From Oligosphaera ethanolica (GTDB lineage: Bacteria > Verrucomicrobiota > Lentisphaeria > Oligosphaerales > Oligosphaeraceae), in the NCBI RefSeq assembly GCF_030814695.1, contig NZ_JAUSVL010000001.1, positions 2,206,227-2,270,226 on the forward strand: a stretch of DNA of 64,000 bases, given 5' to 3'. Numbering within the stretch: the first letter of the stretch is position 1; the number at the start of each line of letters is the position of its first letter. This document shows positions 1 through 7,381 of this stretch, one piece after another. The position numbers and the translations under genes are program-made. Under the pieces are notes generated by a model. That model worked only from the letters and a program-made list of their open reading frames with translations, had not been told where the DNA came from and ran no database searches.

Positions 1-383
1 GCCTGCTCGACGGCATTTCGGCCCAGGGGAATGAGTTGGCAAGAGATGTCGTAATGCAATACGGCGCTGAGTTCGCGGCTGAGTTCGCGGAGGGTCTGCG
101 GCTGGACGGCGCCGGCGTCGGTTTCCGTCAGGACTTTGTCGGCCAGCTCGGTATTGTCCATCGGCGTCATTTCGAGCAAGGCGTCCCACATGGAGGAGGC
201 CGTGCCCATGACCAGAATGCGTTCCGGCGCTTGTTGCAGCTTTTCGCAGTGCTTCAGCAGAGCCAGGAGGAAAAAGCTGCTGGTGAAAGTGAAGCCATCC
301 GCAAACTGGTAGCTGATTTCGCGGTAACGGCCGTTGTCACTTTTGCGTGCTTTGCCGAGAGTGGTGATCAGAATGGACGACAT
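1..383 (-). CDS. TM1812/Csx2-type CARF protein of a type III CRISPR system (3' part outside window)
   Basis: The reading frame starts at ATG 383 and stays open to the left edge, so only the first 127 residues are visible. The start (MSSILITTLGKARK...GRYREISYQF) and the segment VMGTASSMWDAL at about residues 56-67 match the N-terminal Rossmann-like CARF domain of the TM1812/Csx2 family, which binds cyclic oligoadenylate in type III systems. Any C-terminal effector domain, such as HEPN, lies outside the window and cannot be judged. The gene follows the CARF-Lon gene on the same strand after a 169-nt gap. That gap carries its own copy of the shared promoter-like element, so it may be transcribed independently. 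Confidence 0.72.
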   Translation of the reverse strand, partial: MSSILITTLGKARKSDNGRYREISYQFADGFTFTSSFFLLALLKHCEKLQQAPERILVMGTASSMWDALLEMTPMDNTELADKVLTETDAGAVQPQTLRELSRELSAVLHYDISCQLIPLGRNAVEQ

Positions 384-431
384 GGGCTGCCTTTCGGTTT
401 TGGTCGTTCGTAATGCCTGTTGGTTGACAAT

Positions 432-461
432 CTATATAGGGAACCCCACACGCGTTTTTCC
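432..461 (-). promoter_or_regulatory. Shared promoter-like element, copy 1 (TM1812-type gene)
   Basis: On the minus strand GGAAA is followed after exactly 15 nt by CCCTATATAG. The downstream end lies 48 nt before the ATG at 383. Copies with identical spacing precede the 388-aa gene, the MazF-like/sigma pair and cas10. The GGAAA box resembles the -35 box of ECF-type sigma promoters. Use as a promoter is inferred from recurrence and position. Confidence 0.6.
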
Positions 462-552
462 ACGCTGCGGGCGCAAAAAAACAAAAAAAGAAGCGATGGT
501 CATTCGGCGGCGGCCCGCGAACAGGCGCAGTGGCCACGCGCGGCTGGCGCCA

Positions 553-1911
553 TCACCGCCACACGGCGCTGCGGAGTTCGGCCAGAGAGGGCAGGGGGCC
601 GGTGAATTGCCGTGGAGCGCTACCATAGAGATACCCCCAGTTCACGCGTTGGGGTTGGGGGCAGTTGTTGCCGTGGACTTTGCCATTGCGGGGTAGATCG
701 ACGGGGCCCTGCGCGAAATCAATCACTTCCAGCTCATCGGGTTCAGCGTTGATATCGCGGTAGATCATTTTCATGCCCTGGGCTTTTGCTGCGAGCATGG
801 CCGCCTGCCCCATCAAGCGATTGCCGCCCGTGATATTGACCAGCGCAGTCGCTGGGTCGCGCTGGCCAAACTGGTTGCGCAGCAGGACTTCACTCAAGGC
901 CAAGTGATTGGAGGGTATTTCCTGGGTCGTGACGATAAGCGCGACGTGCTTTTGGTCAGCAAAGAACGCCTGCAGGAGATCGGCCTGCGGCTTGGTCTGT
1001 GGCGAATAGTACAAACACAGCTCGCGTGGTTGGATCAGCAGCGGCACACTCAGCGCGGGGGGGAGCGCGCCGCCCACGAGCTGGTGGAGCACGCTTACAG
1101 ATGTGGGAAACTCAAAGTGCTGCTCGAAGACACCGTGGTCGCGAACGTAAATCACGGCGTCGCGCAGACTGCTGGCGGCATAGACGGCGACGGCGGGGTT
1201 CCGGGCGGCGGCGGCAACGGCGAATTCCTGCCAGACGTCGTTGGGGACCAGCCAGTAGCGAGTGGTTCTAGCCGCAAGCTCGGCCTTGTTACCAATAGCA
1301 ACTGAAAGGACATCCCCTTTGCCATCACAGGCGCCGCTGACCGCCCAATAGCTGCCTAGGCGCACGCGCATCGCGCGGTCAGCAATGGCGATTTTGGCCA
1401 TCTCGGCGGCGAGCTGCCAGGAACGGCCCTCCAACGGCGCCGCCGACCAGGACGGCGGCTGGACGAGCAGGCTGCAGTCGGTGGCGACATTCTCGCTGAA
1501 GGCCAGCAGGCGACGGGAGTCCTGGCGCAGCCGGTGGGCAAGAACATAGATTCTCGCCAGTTCGGATGGCTGGCCATTGCAGCCGGCCAGAGGAAAGACG
1601 GCCATGGCGGCGTGGTGCGCGTGTTCGAGGAGCTCGCGCAGACTGTAGTCAAGATGGGGAAACGGCCTGACCGCCAGCAGCCAGGAGGGCAAACGGTCAT
1701 CCGTAACGGCGTCAAGCGCGATGGCCTGCCATAAAGCCAATTCAGCCAGGAGCGCCTGGGCGCGAATATCGAGCTCGCTGACGCGCGGCGATGAATAACA
1801 CGCACGGAAATCCCAGCTAGGAGACGGCTCGTGCTCGAAGCATTCCCAGAGCATGAGCTGGGCGTCGCCCATCAAGAGCTTCTGCAGCGATGGCAGGACT
1901 TGTGCGTTCAT
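553..1911 (-). CDS. CARF-domain protein with Lon-protease-like middle domain (putative cOA-activated protease)
   Basis: 452 aa in three parts. Residues 1-155 are mainly alpha-helical and not recognised. Residues about 158-258 align with the Lon (S16) proteolytic domain: EGRSW with S164 where Lon has its catalytic Ser, SGACDGKGDVL, then GNKAELAA with K209 and a following LVP. S164 and K209 are 45 residues apart, against 43 for the Ser-Lys pair of E. coli Lon. Residues about 295-400 carry VNITGGNRLMGQAA (358-371), the nucleotide-binding motif of Card1/Can1-type CARF domains. The ATG overlaps the stop of the 388-aa gene (ATGA), so the two are translationally coupled. By analogy with CalpL, cyclic oligoadenylate would switch on the protease. 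The Lon assignment rests on one motif-level alignment with a one-residue gap before the Lys. Confidence 0.6.
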   Translation of the reverse strand: MNAQVLPSLQKLLMGDAQLMLWECFEHEPSPSWDFRACYSSPRVSELDIRAQALLAELALWQAIALDAVTDDRLPSWLLAVRPFPHLDYSLRELLEHAHHAAMAVFPLAGCNGQPSELARIYVLAHRLRQDSRRLLAFSENVATDCSLLVQPPSWSAAPLEGRSWQLAAEMAKIAIADRAMRVRLGSYWAVSGACDGKGDVLSVAIGNKAELAARTTRYWLVPNDVWQEFAVAAAARNPAVAVYAASSLRDAVIYVRDHGVFEQHFEFPTSVSVLHQLVGGALPPALSVPLLIQPRELCLYYSPQTKPQADLLQAFFADQKHVALIVTTQEIPSNHLALSEVLLRNQFGQRDPATALVNITGGNRLMGQAAMLAAKAQGMKMIYRDINAEPDELEVIDFAQGPVDLPRNGKVHGNNCPQPQRVNWGYLYGSAPRQFTGPLPSLAELRSAVWR

Positions 1912-3074
1912 AGAACCGCAGTCTCACAGAGCAAAATGGTCAGATCGGCTGCACTAGCAAGCGGCGGGTGTTCGCAGGGTAGCCAGTCGCTGAGCACTAC
2001 GCTGCTATCTTCCTCGTCCACCCGCGCATAGCCACTGGCAAGCAGGGTGCGGCGCTTGCTGTGGATGAAGAGCGCGTCGTAACTCCCCATGGGCAGGTCG
2101 CAATCGGACAAATCCCACAGGAGCGTCCGATACTGATCCGGCTGCAGGGCCGCGAAAGGGCCGCCATAATAGCGGGCATAAACTGCGTCCACGGCGGGGC
2201 CGGTCGTCGCCAAATCGCCATGAGCCATGGCTGGCAATGCCTGGTTGGCTGGCAGCGGCACGCGCCAACAGGGGCTGCGTTGAACTGCCCCGGCGGCGGC
2301 GTACTGGAGCTCCTGCTCGGCAACGCGGAGACGGCGGCGGCGCGAAAAATCCACCGGCTGGATGGTGTTTTCCCGACCGGCCGGCGTGGTGGCTGACGAA
2401 CGCCACGCGGCGTGCTGAGCAAAATGGTCGCATTGTTCCATCCAGGCAAAATCGGCGCTATCCAGGGCTGCGAAACGATCAAGCGTTGCGGCCTTATAGT
2501 CGAGTCGCGGATCATCGGCGCTCTGAATGGGCAAGGCCATGTGCGACAAAATTTCCTCAGGCAGAACCTGGCCGGTTTGAACAAAGGCGAGGGCCTGCCG
2601 CGCCGTCGTCAACTCGCTGTCCGTGAGGGTATCGACGAGCCAGCTGCGGCGCAGGAACAGCGCGTGTATGCTGCGAGCATTCCATAACTGCAGCACGGCG
2701 AGGTAGTCCGTACGGCCGTCATTGAGCAACAGTTCTTCGTCCGTAGCCGGTAGAGGAAAGCGGGAAAAAGGTACAATTAGGTAGCTGGCAGAATCCCACT
2801 GCCGGAGCAACAGCACATGGCAAAGACTATCTGGTTGCGACAAGAGACGAATCTGTCCGGCAGCCAATTTATCCATGGCAAAATCCGCAACCAGGGCCTT
2901 GACGGCGGCGCCATGGCCTATGCTAGTGGCGTGTGGGAGCGTGGGCGGCGGCTCGTCCTCGTCGGCGCTGTCGTCGGAATGCCCTTGCACCGCTAGGTAC
3001 ACCAACAGCTGGTCGATAAAGCGTTTGGTCAAATCCCGCCGCAGGGCGTCGATTCCGCAGTGTTTAGTATTCAT
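1908..3074 (-). CDS. Conserved hypothetical 388-aa protein, possible anti-sigma or protease substrate
   Basis: No domain recognised with confidence. The middle (about residues 88-200) is rich in aromatic and proline residues, with the stretches SYLIVPFSRFPLPAT, LQLWNARS and RRSWLVDTLTD. An acidic linker (SDDSADEDEPPP) lies near residues 33-44. No signal peptide or membrane segment is evident, so it is probably cytoplasmic. It starts with AGGTG before ATG 3074, about 100 nt downstream of a copy of the shared promoter-like element, and its stop overlaps the start of the CARF-Lon gene. Its place between a sigma-like gene and a putative protease makes it a candidate inhibitor of the sigma factor or substrate of the protease. 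That role is inferred from context only. Confidence 0.5.
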   Translation of the reverse strand: MNTKHCGIDALRRDLTKRFIDQLLVYLAVQGHSDDSADEDEPPPTLPHATSIGHGAAVKALVADFAMDKLAAGQIRLLSQPDSLCHVLLLRQWDSASYLIVPFSRFPLPATDEELLLNDGRTDYLAVLQLWNARSIHALFLRRSWLVDTLTDSELTTARQALAFVQTGQVLPEEILSHMALPIQSADDPRLDYKAATLDRFAALDSADFAWMEQCDHFAQHAAWRSSATTPAGRENTIQPVDFSRRRRLRVAEQELQYAAAGAVQRSPCWRVPLPANQALPAMAHGDLATTGPAVDAVYARYYGGPFAALQPDQYRTLLWDLSDCDLPMGSYDALFIHSKRRTLLASGYARVDEEDSSVVLSDWLPCEHPPLASAADLTILLCETAVL

Positions 3075-3177
3075 GATGCACCTGACATTTCACCAGAGAA
3101 GTAACTGACTGCCGTCATGCTGGCCGCAAGACCATGGCATTGCGAAGACGGCGGCCGGTGGCGCATGACTCCCTGTC

Positions 3178-3207
3178 CTATATAGGGACCAAGCGGCGCA
3201 AATTTCC
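3178..3207 (-). promoter_or_regulatory. Shared promoter-like element, copy 2 (388-aa gene and CARF-Lon gene)
   Basis: Minus strand GGAAA, exactly 15 nt, CCCTATATAG. The -10-like decamer is identical to that of copy 1. It sits in the 149-nt gap between the sigma-like gene and the 388-aa gene, with its downstream end about 103 nt from the ATG at 3074. Confidence 0.6.
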
Positions 3208-3223
3208 GGCAGTTGCGGCAGGT

Positions 3224-4204
3224 TCACTGTGCTGCCGCCGGCAAAGCCGTAATCATCGCCAGAAAATCCCGTATGTTCTGGTTATGGGTTGATTGTTCCT
3301 GCAAAGCGTGAACAAGGACTGCGCGGAGAGCGAGAAAGAAGGACACGTTCATCGCTGGGCGACCGCTACTCTGGGCCAACCAGAACGACAACTTCTGCGG
3401 CAGCGCCGCCGCGAGCCGACAGCATGTTGTTTTTTGCCGGCCGACGGCCTTACACAGTTCGGCTGCTGACGCCTTGATGCCATGCAACATCGCCAGGAGG
3501 ATGATAATTTCTTCTTGGCTGAGTATCGCGATCAACTCATGAGCGTGGTACGCGTACTCGACATCGTTGTCAGCGGCGGCTTGATCGGGAGGCAAGGCCA
3601 GTTCATCGACAATCATGTCGCCGAGTGTGCGCGCGTCGTTGTCGGCGACCTGCTGGTCGATGCTCTGGGCATAAAAAAAGCGTCGGACCGTTTTTTGGCT
3701 TTCCTGGTGGATGACTCTCGCGCGGAAGGCCGGAAAATAGGACTCGATCAGCTCATTGCCGACTTCGTTGATCATGCCGCGCGGCCCGAGTAACATGCCG
3801 TTGATGACTTTCATGGGCGGATCTGCGCTGGCGCTAATCTTTGCCCAGACGAAGTCTTTGTGTTCTTTATACTGCCGGCGGCTAGGGCCGTGGCTCGGTT
3901 CCGGCGCGTCGGCCGGATTGCTGTGCTGGTCAGCGCATGCCGGTTGGTCTTTGCTGGCTCGAAACAAATCGAAGGCCTGAATGATGTCATGATCGCTAAC
4001 CGGCCCGTACTGCCCGTTGCTGTTGAGACAGTCACGACGCTCGAGAGCACCATTGTTGACGAGCAGCCGCAACATCTTGCTGACAATGCGCCGCTGGAGA
4101 TAGGACCGCACCGCCGGCGGACAACCATCCACGAAACAGATTTTTTTCCAGGTATTCCAGGCTGCCAGTTCCTCTTCTGGTGACAACAACGACGGGGTAG
4201 TCAT
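3224..4204 (-). CDS. Sigma-factor-like protein (CalpS-like candidate)
   Basis: 326 aa. The C-terminal half has the layout of sigma-70 family proteins. An acidic linker (SIDQQVADNDARTLGDMIVDE, about residues 178-197) of the type that precedes region 4 is followed by a helix-turn-helix-like segment (SQEEIIILLAMLHGIKASAAELCKAVGRQKTT, about 223-254) resembling region 4.2. The N-terminal 60 residues are helical and basic (YLQRRIVSKMLRLLV). The central segment SADPPMKVINGMLLGPRGMI is unfamiliar. The ATG overlaps the stop of the upstream MazF-like gene (ATGA). If it is a sigma factor, the GGAAA-N15-CCCTATATAG sites in this locus are obvious candidate targets. Sequence divergence is high, so this is a probable rather than certain assignment. 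Confidence 0.5.
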   Translation of the reverse strand: MTTPSLLSPEEELAAWNTWKKICFVDGCPPAVRSYLQRRIVSKMLRLLVNNGALERRDCLNSNGQYGPVSDHDIIQAFDLFRASKDQPACADQHSNPADAPEPSHGPSRRQYKEHKDFVWAKISASADPPMKVINGMLLGPRGMINEVGNELIESYFPAFRARVIHQESQKTVRRFFYAQSIDQQVADNDARTLGDMIVDELALPPDQAAADNDVEYAYHAHELIAILSQEEIIILLAMLHGIKASAAELCKAVGRQKTTCCRLAAALPQKLSFWLAQSSGRPAMNVSFFLALRAVLVHALQEQSTHNQNIRDFLAMITALPAAAQ

Positions 4205-4686
4205 CGGCTAAGACCTCCTTCGACCAAAAAACGCGTGAGTTCCTGCGTTTCCTCCGAAGTCAGCTTTGGCTTATGGAGATTGCGTTCAACTTCGGCGCGC
4301 CACTGGCGCGTGTTGCAGAAATTCAGCGGCCGTACAGGCACGGGCCGCAGGATGCTGAAGTAGGTCCGGCGCTCCGGTTCCCTCTTGGCCATGATGTCAC
4401 ATGCCGAAAAACATCGCGAGCGAGCTTTGCTGGTGCCAATCAGCATACTAACGACGTCCTGCAGGCTGCTGGGTGTCCGTCGATTGACGCTGAGCCCAGG
4501 ATGGGCGCGGCGAGTGCTGCGTTGATCATAGCCCGCAACCGTGCGCTTGAGCAGACTTTCCTTGAGAAACCACAGCGTTCCCAGGTGACAGTCGATGCCA
4601 AAGTTGAACAAAACCAGCCAACGTTTTTCTTCGCTTGCTTCCACCGCCTGCTCCCAATTCCACCTGTATGGTCTTCCGCCACCCAC
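4201..4686 (-). CDS. Small protein with weak MazF/PemK-like features (CalpT-like candidate)
   Basis: 161 aa from a GTG at 4686, translationally coupled (ATGA overlap) to the sigma-like gene. The segment HPGLSVNRRTPSSLQ followed by VVSMLIGTSKA (about residues 62-87) resembles the beta-strand core of MazF/PemK RNases, where a 'RPxLVV ... VxVxPLTS' pattern is usual. The C-terminal 30 residues are charged and helical. In the known CRISPR-Lon system the MazF homologue CalpT holds the sigma factor CalpS until it is cleaved. A MazF-like gene fused by overlap to a sigma-like gene fits that plan, but the protein is shorter than I would expect for CalpT. An ATG at 4691 lies in another frame and looks spurious. 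Confidence 0.4.
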   Translation of the reverse strand: MGGGRPYRWNWEQAVEASEEKRWLVLFNFGIDCHLGTLWFLKESLLKRTVAGYDQRSTRRAHPGLSVNRRTPSSLQDVVSMLIGTSKARSRCFSACDIMAKREPERRTYFSILRPVPVRPLNFCNTRQWRAEVERNLHKPKLTSEETQELTRFLVEGGLSR

Positions 4687-4780
4687 GCCATGGTCAGATG
4701 CCCGCTATTGCCGCGCGCCCTAGGACTGTCACTACGGAGTGAACAATAACCAGCACGCCGGCATTGTCAATGCGGCAAGC

Positions 4781-4810
4781 ATACGCAGGGCAAACCAGGA
4801 GGAGATTTCC
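4781..4810 (-). promoter_or_regulatory. Shared promoter-like element, degenerate copy 3 (MazF-like/sigma-like pair)
   Basis: Minus strand GGAAA, exactly 15 nt, CCCTGCGTAT. The first box and spacing match the other copies, but the second box keeps only CCCT and the TA pair. It lies about 95 nt upstream of the GTG at 4686. If real, the sigma-like gene would regulate its own expression. Confidence 0.4.
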
Positions 4811-4920
4811 TTTCTTGCGCAAGAGAAGAGGGAGGAGAGGTTCATGGCCCGCCCCGCAACCAGACGCAATTCCCCCCGCCACAAGCAAAGCGCTTTCTGG
4901 GGTAGCGCCGACGGCTGCGG

Positions 4921-5382
4921 CTAGTTTGGGTCCACAATACAAGCCGTGCCGCCCAGAACAGGCGGGGGCGTTTGCCAGCTCAGGTACAAGACCTGCCAGG
5001 ACATAATCGCGCTCTCCGGAACTTCCTGCCCAGGCGCCGGCCGGAAATTGGCCACATAGTTGGGTGATAACAGCCAGCATTCCTGAAAAGACCGCCCCCA
5101 AAAACAGGGCAGCGCCGAGGCGTCGAGGCTGATGACCGGCCGACGCTGGGGAGGAGTCAAATCGCAGCCCAGATAACGCGATGCGGCCAGCAAGGTGTTG
5201 TCATGGCCCCAAAACGAAAACAGGACGCAATTTTGCAGGGCGCTGAGCAAAGCCGCCCGTTCCCGAGGCACGATAAGCACCGGCCGACGGATTAGACTCA
5301 TGGGAAAGCTGTTGCCAATTAGTAGACCGGGGGACTCGGGTTTAACCGGCAATGGTGATATCGACGATGATGACGCTTGCAC
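4921..5382 (-). CDS. crn2: AcrIII-1/Crn2-type ring nuclease (DUF1874 family)
   Basis: 153 aa from a GTG at 5382. The body follows the DUF1874 pattern: an N-terminal strand with the conserved Asn (LLIGNSF, N24), then WGHDNTLLAA with H60 at the position of the catalytic His, LGCDLTP, RRPVISLD with R81, and ANFRPAPGQEV with R114 ahead of the C-terminal helix. Members such as SIRV1 gp29 degrade cyclic tetra-adenylate, and bacterial Crn2 versions sit in type III loci to turn the signal off. The family's usual acidic residue three positions after the last Arg is Pro here, and there is an insertion near residues 93-107. It lies between cmr1 and the sigma-like cassette, the expected place for a signal terminator. 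The alignment was made by eye. Confidence 0.65.
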   Translation of the reverse strand: MQASSSSISPLPVKPESPGLLIGNSFPMSLIRRPVLIVPRERAALLSALQNCVLFSFWGHDNTLLAASRYLGCDLTPPQRRPVISLDASALPCFWGRSFQECWLLSPNYVANFRPAPGQEVPESAIMSWQVLYLSWQTPPPVLGGTACIVDPN

Positions 5383-5486
5383 AATAATGGCCTCCGCCGG
5401 TTAACGCCCGGCGTGACGGATGGACGGGGACGGCAATGGACGAAGCTGGAAACAAAGAAGGCAATACAGGGAAGGCAATACAGGGA

Positions 5487-6100
5487 GTTCTATTGCCTCT
5501 TTGGCCCCAGTCAGCTTCGCCGACTGGGACCAATGAGGCCGATGAACACGATCATCAATGGCGCGTTACCCAGGGCGGCGCGCGCCTGCAGCGCTGCTTG
5601 CCCTGGGCTGCTATGTTTCGCGCTTTCAGCGCTGCTGCCGCTTCGCGGCAAGGGAGTGCCACGGCAATTGTGTGGTCTTCAGCGGAGAGGGGGCGGCCCG
5701 AGCGTCTTTCTTGTTATCGCGGACAGGCCGGTCGGATCGTCTTTCTTGTTATCGCGGACGGATCGGACGGATCGGACGGATCAGACGGATCAGATGATTG
5801 ATCGGTCCGATCGGTCCGATCCGTCCGATCGGTCTGATGGCAAGGCGCAACATTACGTTCTATTGCCTCTTTGGCCCCAGTCAGCGTCGCCGACTGGGAC
5901 CAATGAGGCCGATGAACACGATCATCAATGGCGCGTTACCCAGGGCGGCGCACGCCTGCAGCGTGCTTGCCCTGGGCTGCTATGTTTCGCGCTTTCAGCG
6001 CTTCTGCCGCTCCGCGGCAAGTAAATGCCACGGCAATTGTGTGGTCTTCAGCGGAGAGGGGGCGGCCCGAGCGTCTTTCTTGTTATCGCGGACGGATCGG
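5487..6100 (+). repeat. Tandem duplication of the dispersed multi-hairpin element
   Basis: The roughly 900-nt gap between cmr1 and crn2 has no credible gene. A segment starting at 5487 recurs at 5857 (offset 370). Each copy contains three hairpins: CCAGTC/GACTGG arms, CCCAGGGC/GCCCTGGG arms, and a short CCGC/GCGG stem. Both copies run into the same tail ending in stacked 9-mers. Related copies occur at 18.8, 34.2 and 42.8 kb. Confidence 0.85.
5754..5840. repeat. Stacked 9-mer repeats forming a long inverted repeat
   Basis: Several units of GGATCGGAC are followed by GATGATTGATC and then the complement GGTCCGATC/CGTCCGATC, so one strand could fold into a long imperfect hairpin. A second, shorter block with the same units lies at 6090-6172. 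No coding signal is seen. Confidence 0.75.
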
Positions 6101-6289
6101 ACGGATCGGACCGATCGGACCGATCGTCGATTTGATCAGTCGGATCAGTCGGATCGTCTTTCTGGTTATCGCGGACGGGTCGTGCCACGTCGCCACCGGC
6201 CCGCGCCACCGGCCCGCGCCACCGGCCCGCGCCGACACGCACCGCCCCGTCGTTTAGCCCACGGTTTTTGGCCCTCAATCGCCAGCAAC

Positions 6290-7381
6290 TTAATCCGGTG
6301 ACAGTTCTTTAACAAGAGATAGCTTCGGGTCCTGTTTCATGCGTTGGTACATTTCCAAACTGACTTTGTGGTGTTCCTCCTTTGTGAATTTTGAACGAAG
6401 AACAACCTCGGCTTGTGGCGGCCAAGCATACTTGTCCACAAAGAACACAAGAGCCTTTTTGAGACCGGTATGAGGGGAACGATATGGCCTAAGAATGACG
6501 GGAGAAGCAAAGCGCTCCATGCCCTCTTCTGCGGGCTCCCAATTCACGGTGGGATTCGCATTTCGATACCGTTGGATAATTGGCAAGCCGAGAGCAGGAC
6601 GGTAAGTCGTTTGTCCTTGTTTCTCGAAGTGAAACCCGACATCGTGGTCATTCTTGGCGTACGAAAAGCCAGGTGCCCCTTCGTTGGGTTCCATGTTATG
6701 ATTGAGGTAGGCCCGCCAGTTGCGTAACCAGGCTGCCAACACCGAAACCGGATCTTCGCGATCCGCCATGGCAATCTCGCGAATACAAAAGCTGTCCGGC
6801 TCTGCAAAATGGCGGATGACCTCTGCAAACGGAGGAATGCGTTGGTCATTGTCGGGAGCGAAGGCCAAAGCGCCCATTGCGCGCCGTGAGCGCATACCCA
6901 ATGAACCCAAATAGCCAAAGAGAAATCCGAGAGCTTCAATATCGGCAACCCACTCAGCATCACCACGCCAATTCAGATACAACTCAAAGCTTGGCAGACA
7001 ATCATCGAAGACGGCGCGTTTGGCCTCTTGAAGCGCGTTTGGATTCTTTTTCTGTTCAGCAGGCCTAAGAGGGAAGAGCAAGTAGTCATAGGATTGTTGC
7101 ATGTCACAAAGATTTTTGGGCGTACTCTGCGCACTACGCATGATGCGTACCCGCACATGCAATTGACTGGCCTGGCATTTGTCTTTCCGTGCTGCACCAA
7201 AGATTGTGTCTTCTTGTTCGCGCAGCCCCATCCCTTTTTGGCGCAGACTGGCAAAGCCTCCGAGCAGGCGAAACCACCAACGCAGCTGGCCGCGTATGGC
7301 CGGCACGCGAATCTCGGCCCGTGTTTTGGGCTGTGCTCCACCACAGAATCCGGGTGAAATCAACTCCAAGTTCATTTTCAT
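6290..7381 (-). CDS. cmr1: Type III-B CRISPR RAMP protein Cmr1
   Basis: 363 aa. The N-terminal glycine-rich start (ELISPGFCGGAQPKTRAEIR) and the family signature IRGQLRWWFRLLGG (about residues 29-42) identify Cmr1 (Cas7 superfamily). A second RAMP fold includes LGSLGMRSRRAMGAL near 160-173. Cmr1 caps the 3' end of the crRNA-target duplex in the Cmr effector complex. The ATG overlaps the cmr6 stop (ATGA), and this is the last gene of the cas10-cmr operon. The repeat-filled 0.9-kb gap that follows suggests transcription could end here. Confidence 0.93.
   Translation of the reverse strand: MKMNLELISPGFCGGAQPKTRAEIRVPAIRGQLRWWFRLLGGFASLRQKGMGLREQEDTIFGAARKDKCQASQLHVRVRIMRSAQSTPKNLCDMQQSYDYLLFPLRPAEQKKNPNALQEAKRAVFDDCLPSFELYLNWRGDAEWVADIEALGFLFGYLGSLGMRSRRAMGALAFAPDNDQRIPPFAEVIRHFAEPDSFCIREIAMADREDPVSVLAAWLRNWRAYLNHNMEPNEGAPGFSYAKNDHDVGFHFEKQGQTTYRPALGLPIIQRYRNANPTVNWEPAEEGMERFASPVILRPYRSPHTGLKKALVFFVDKYAWPPQAEVVLRSKFTKEEHHKVSLEMYQRMKQDPKLSLVKELSPD

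Noticed and set aside
1908..3074. Identity of the 388-aa protein as Csx30 of the type III-E Craspase system
   Set aside because: No TPR-CHAT protease or Cas7-11 is present, and I could not align it to Csx30 with any confidence.
4694..5101. 135-codon minus-strand frame overlapping the ring nuclease gene
   Set aside because: It overlaps crn2 in another frame, lacks a ribosome binding site and resembles nothing; crn2 has the family motifs.
5377..6301. Overlapping open frames across the cmr1-crn2 gap
   Set aside because: All translate the duplicated hairpin element and 9-mer stacks; frames repeat the same peptide and have no ribosome binding site.
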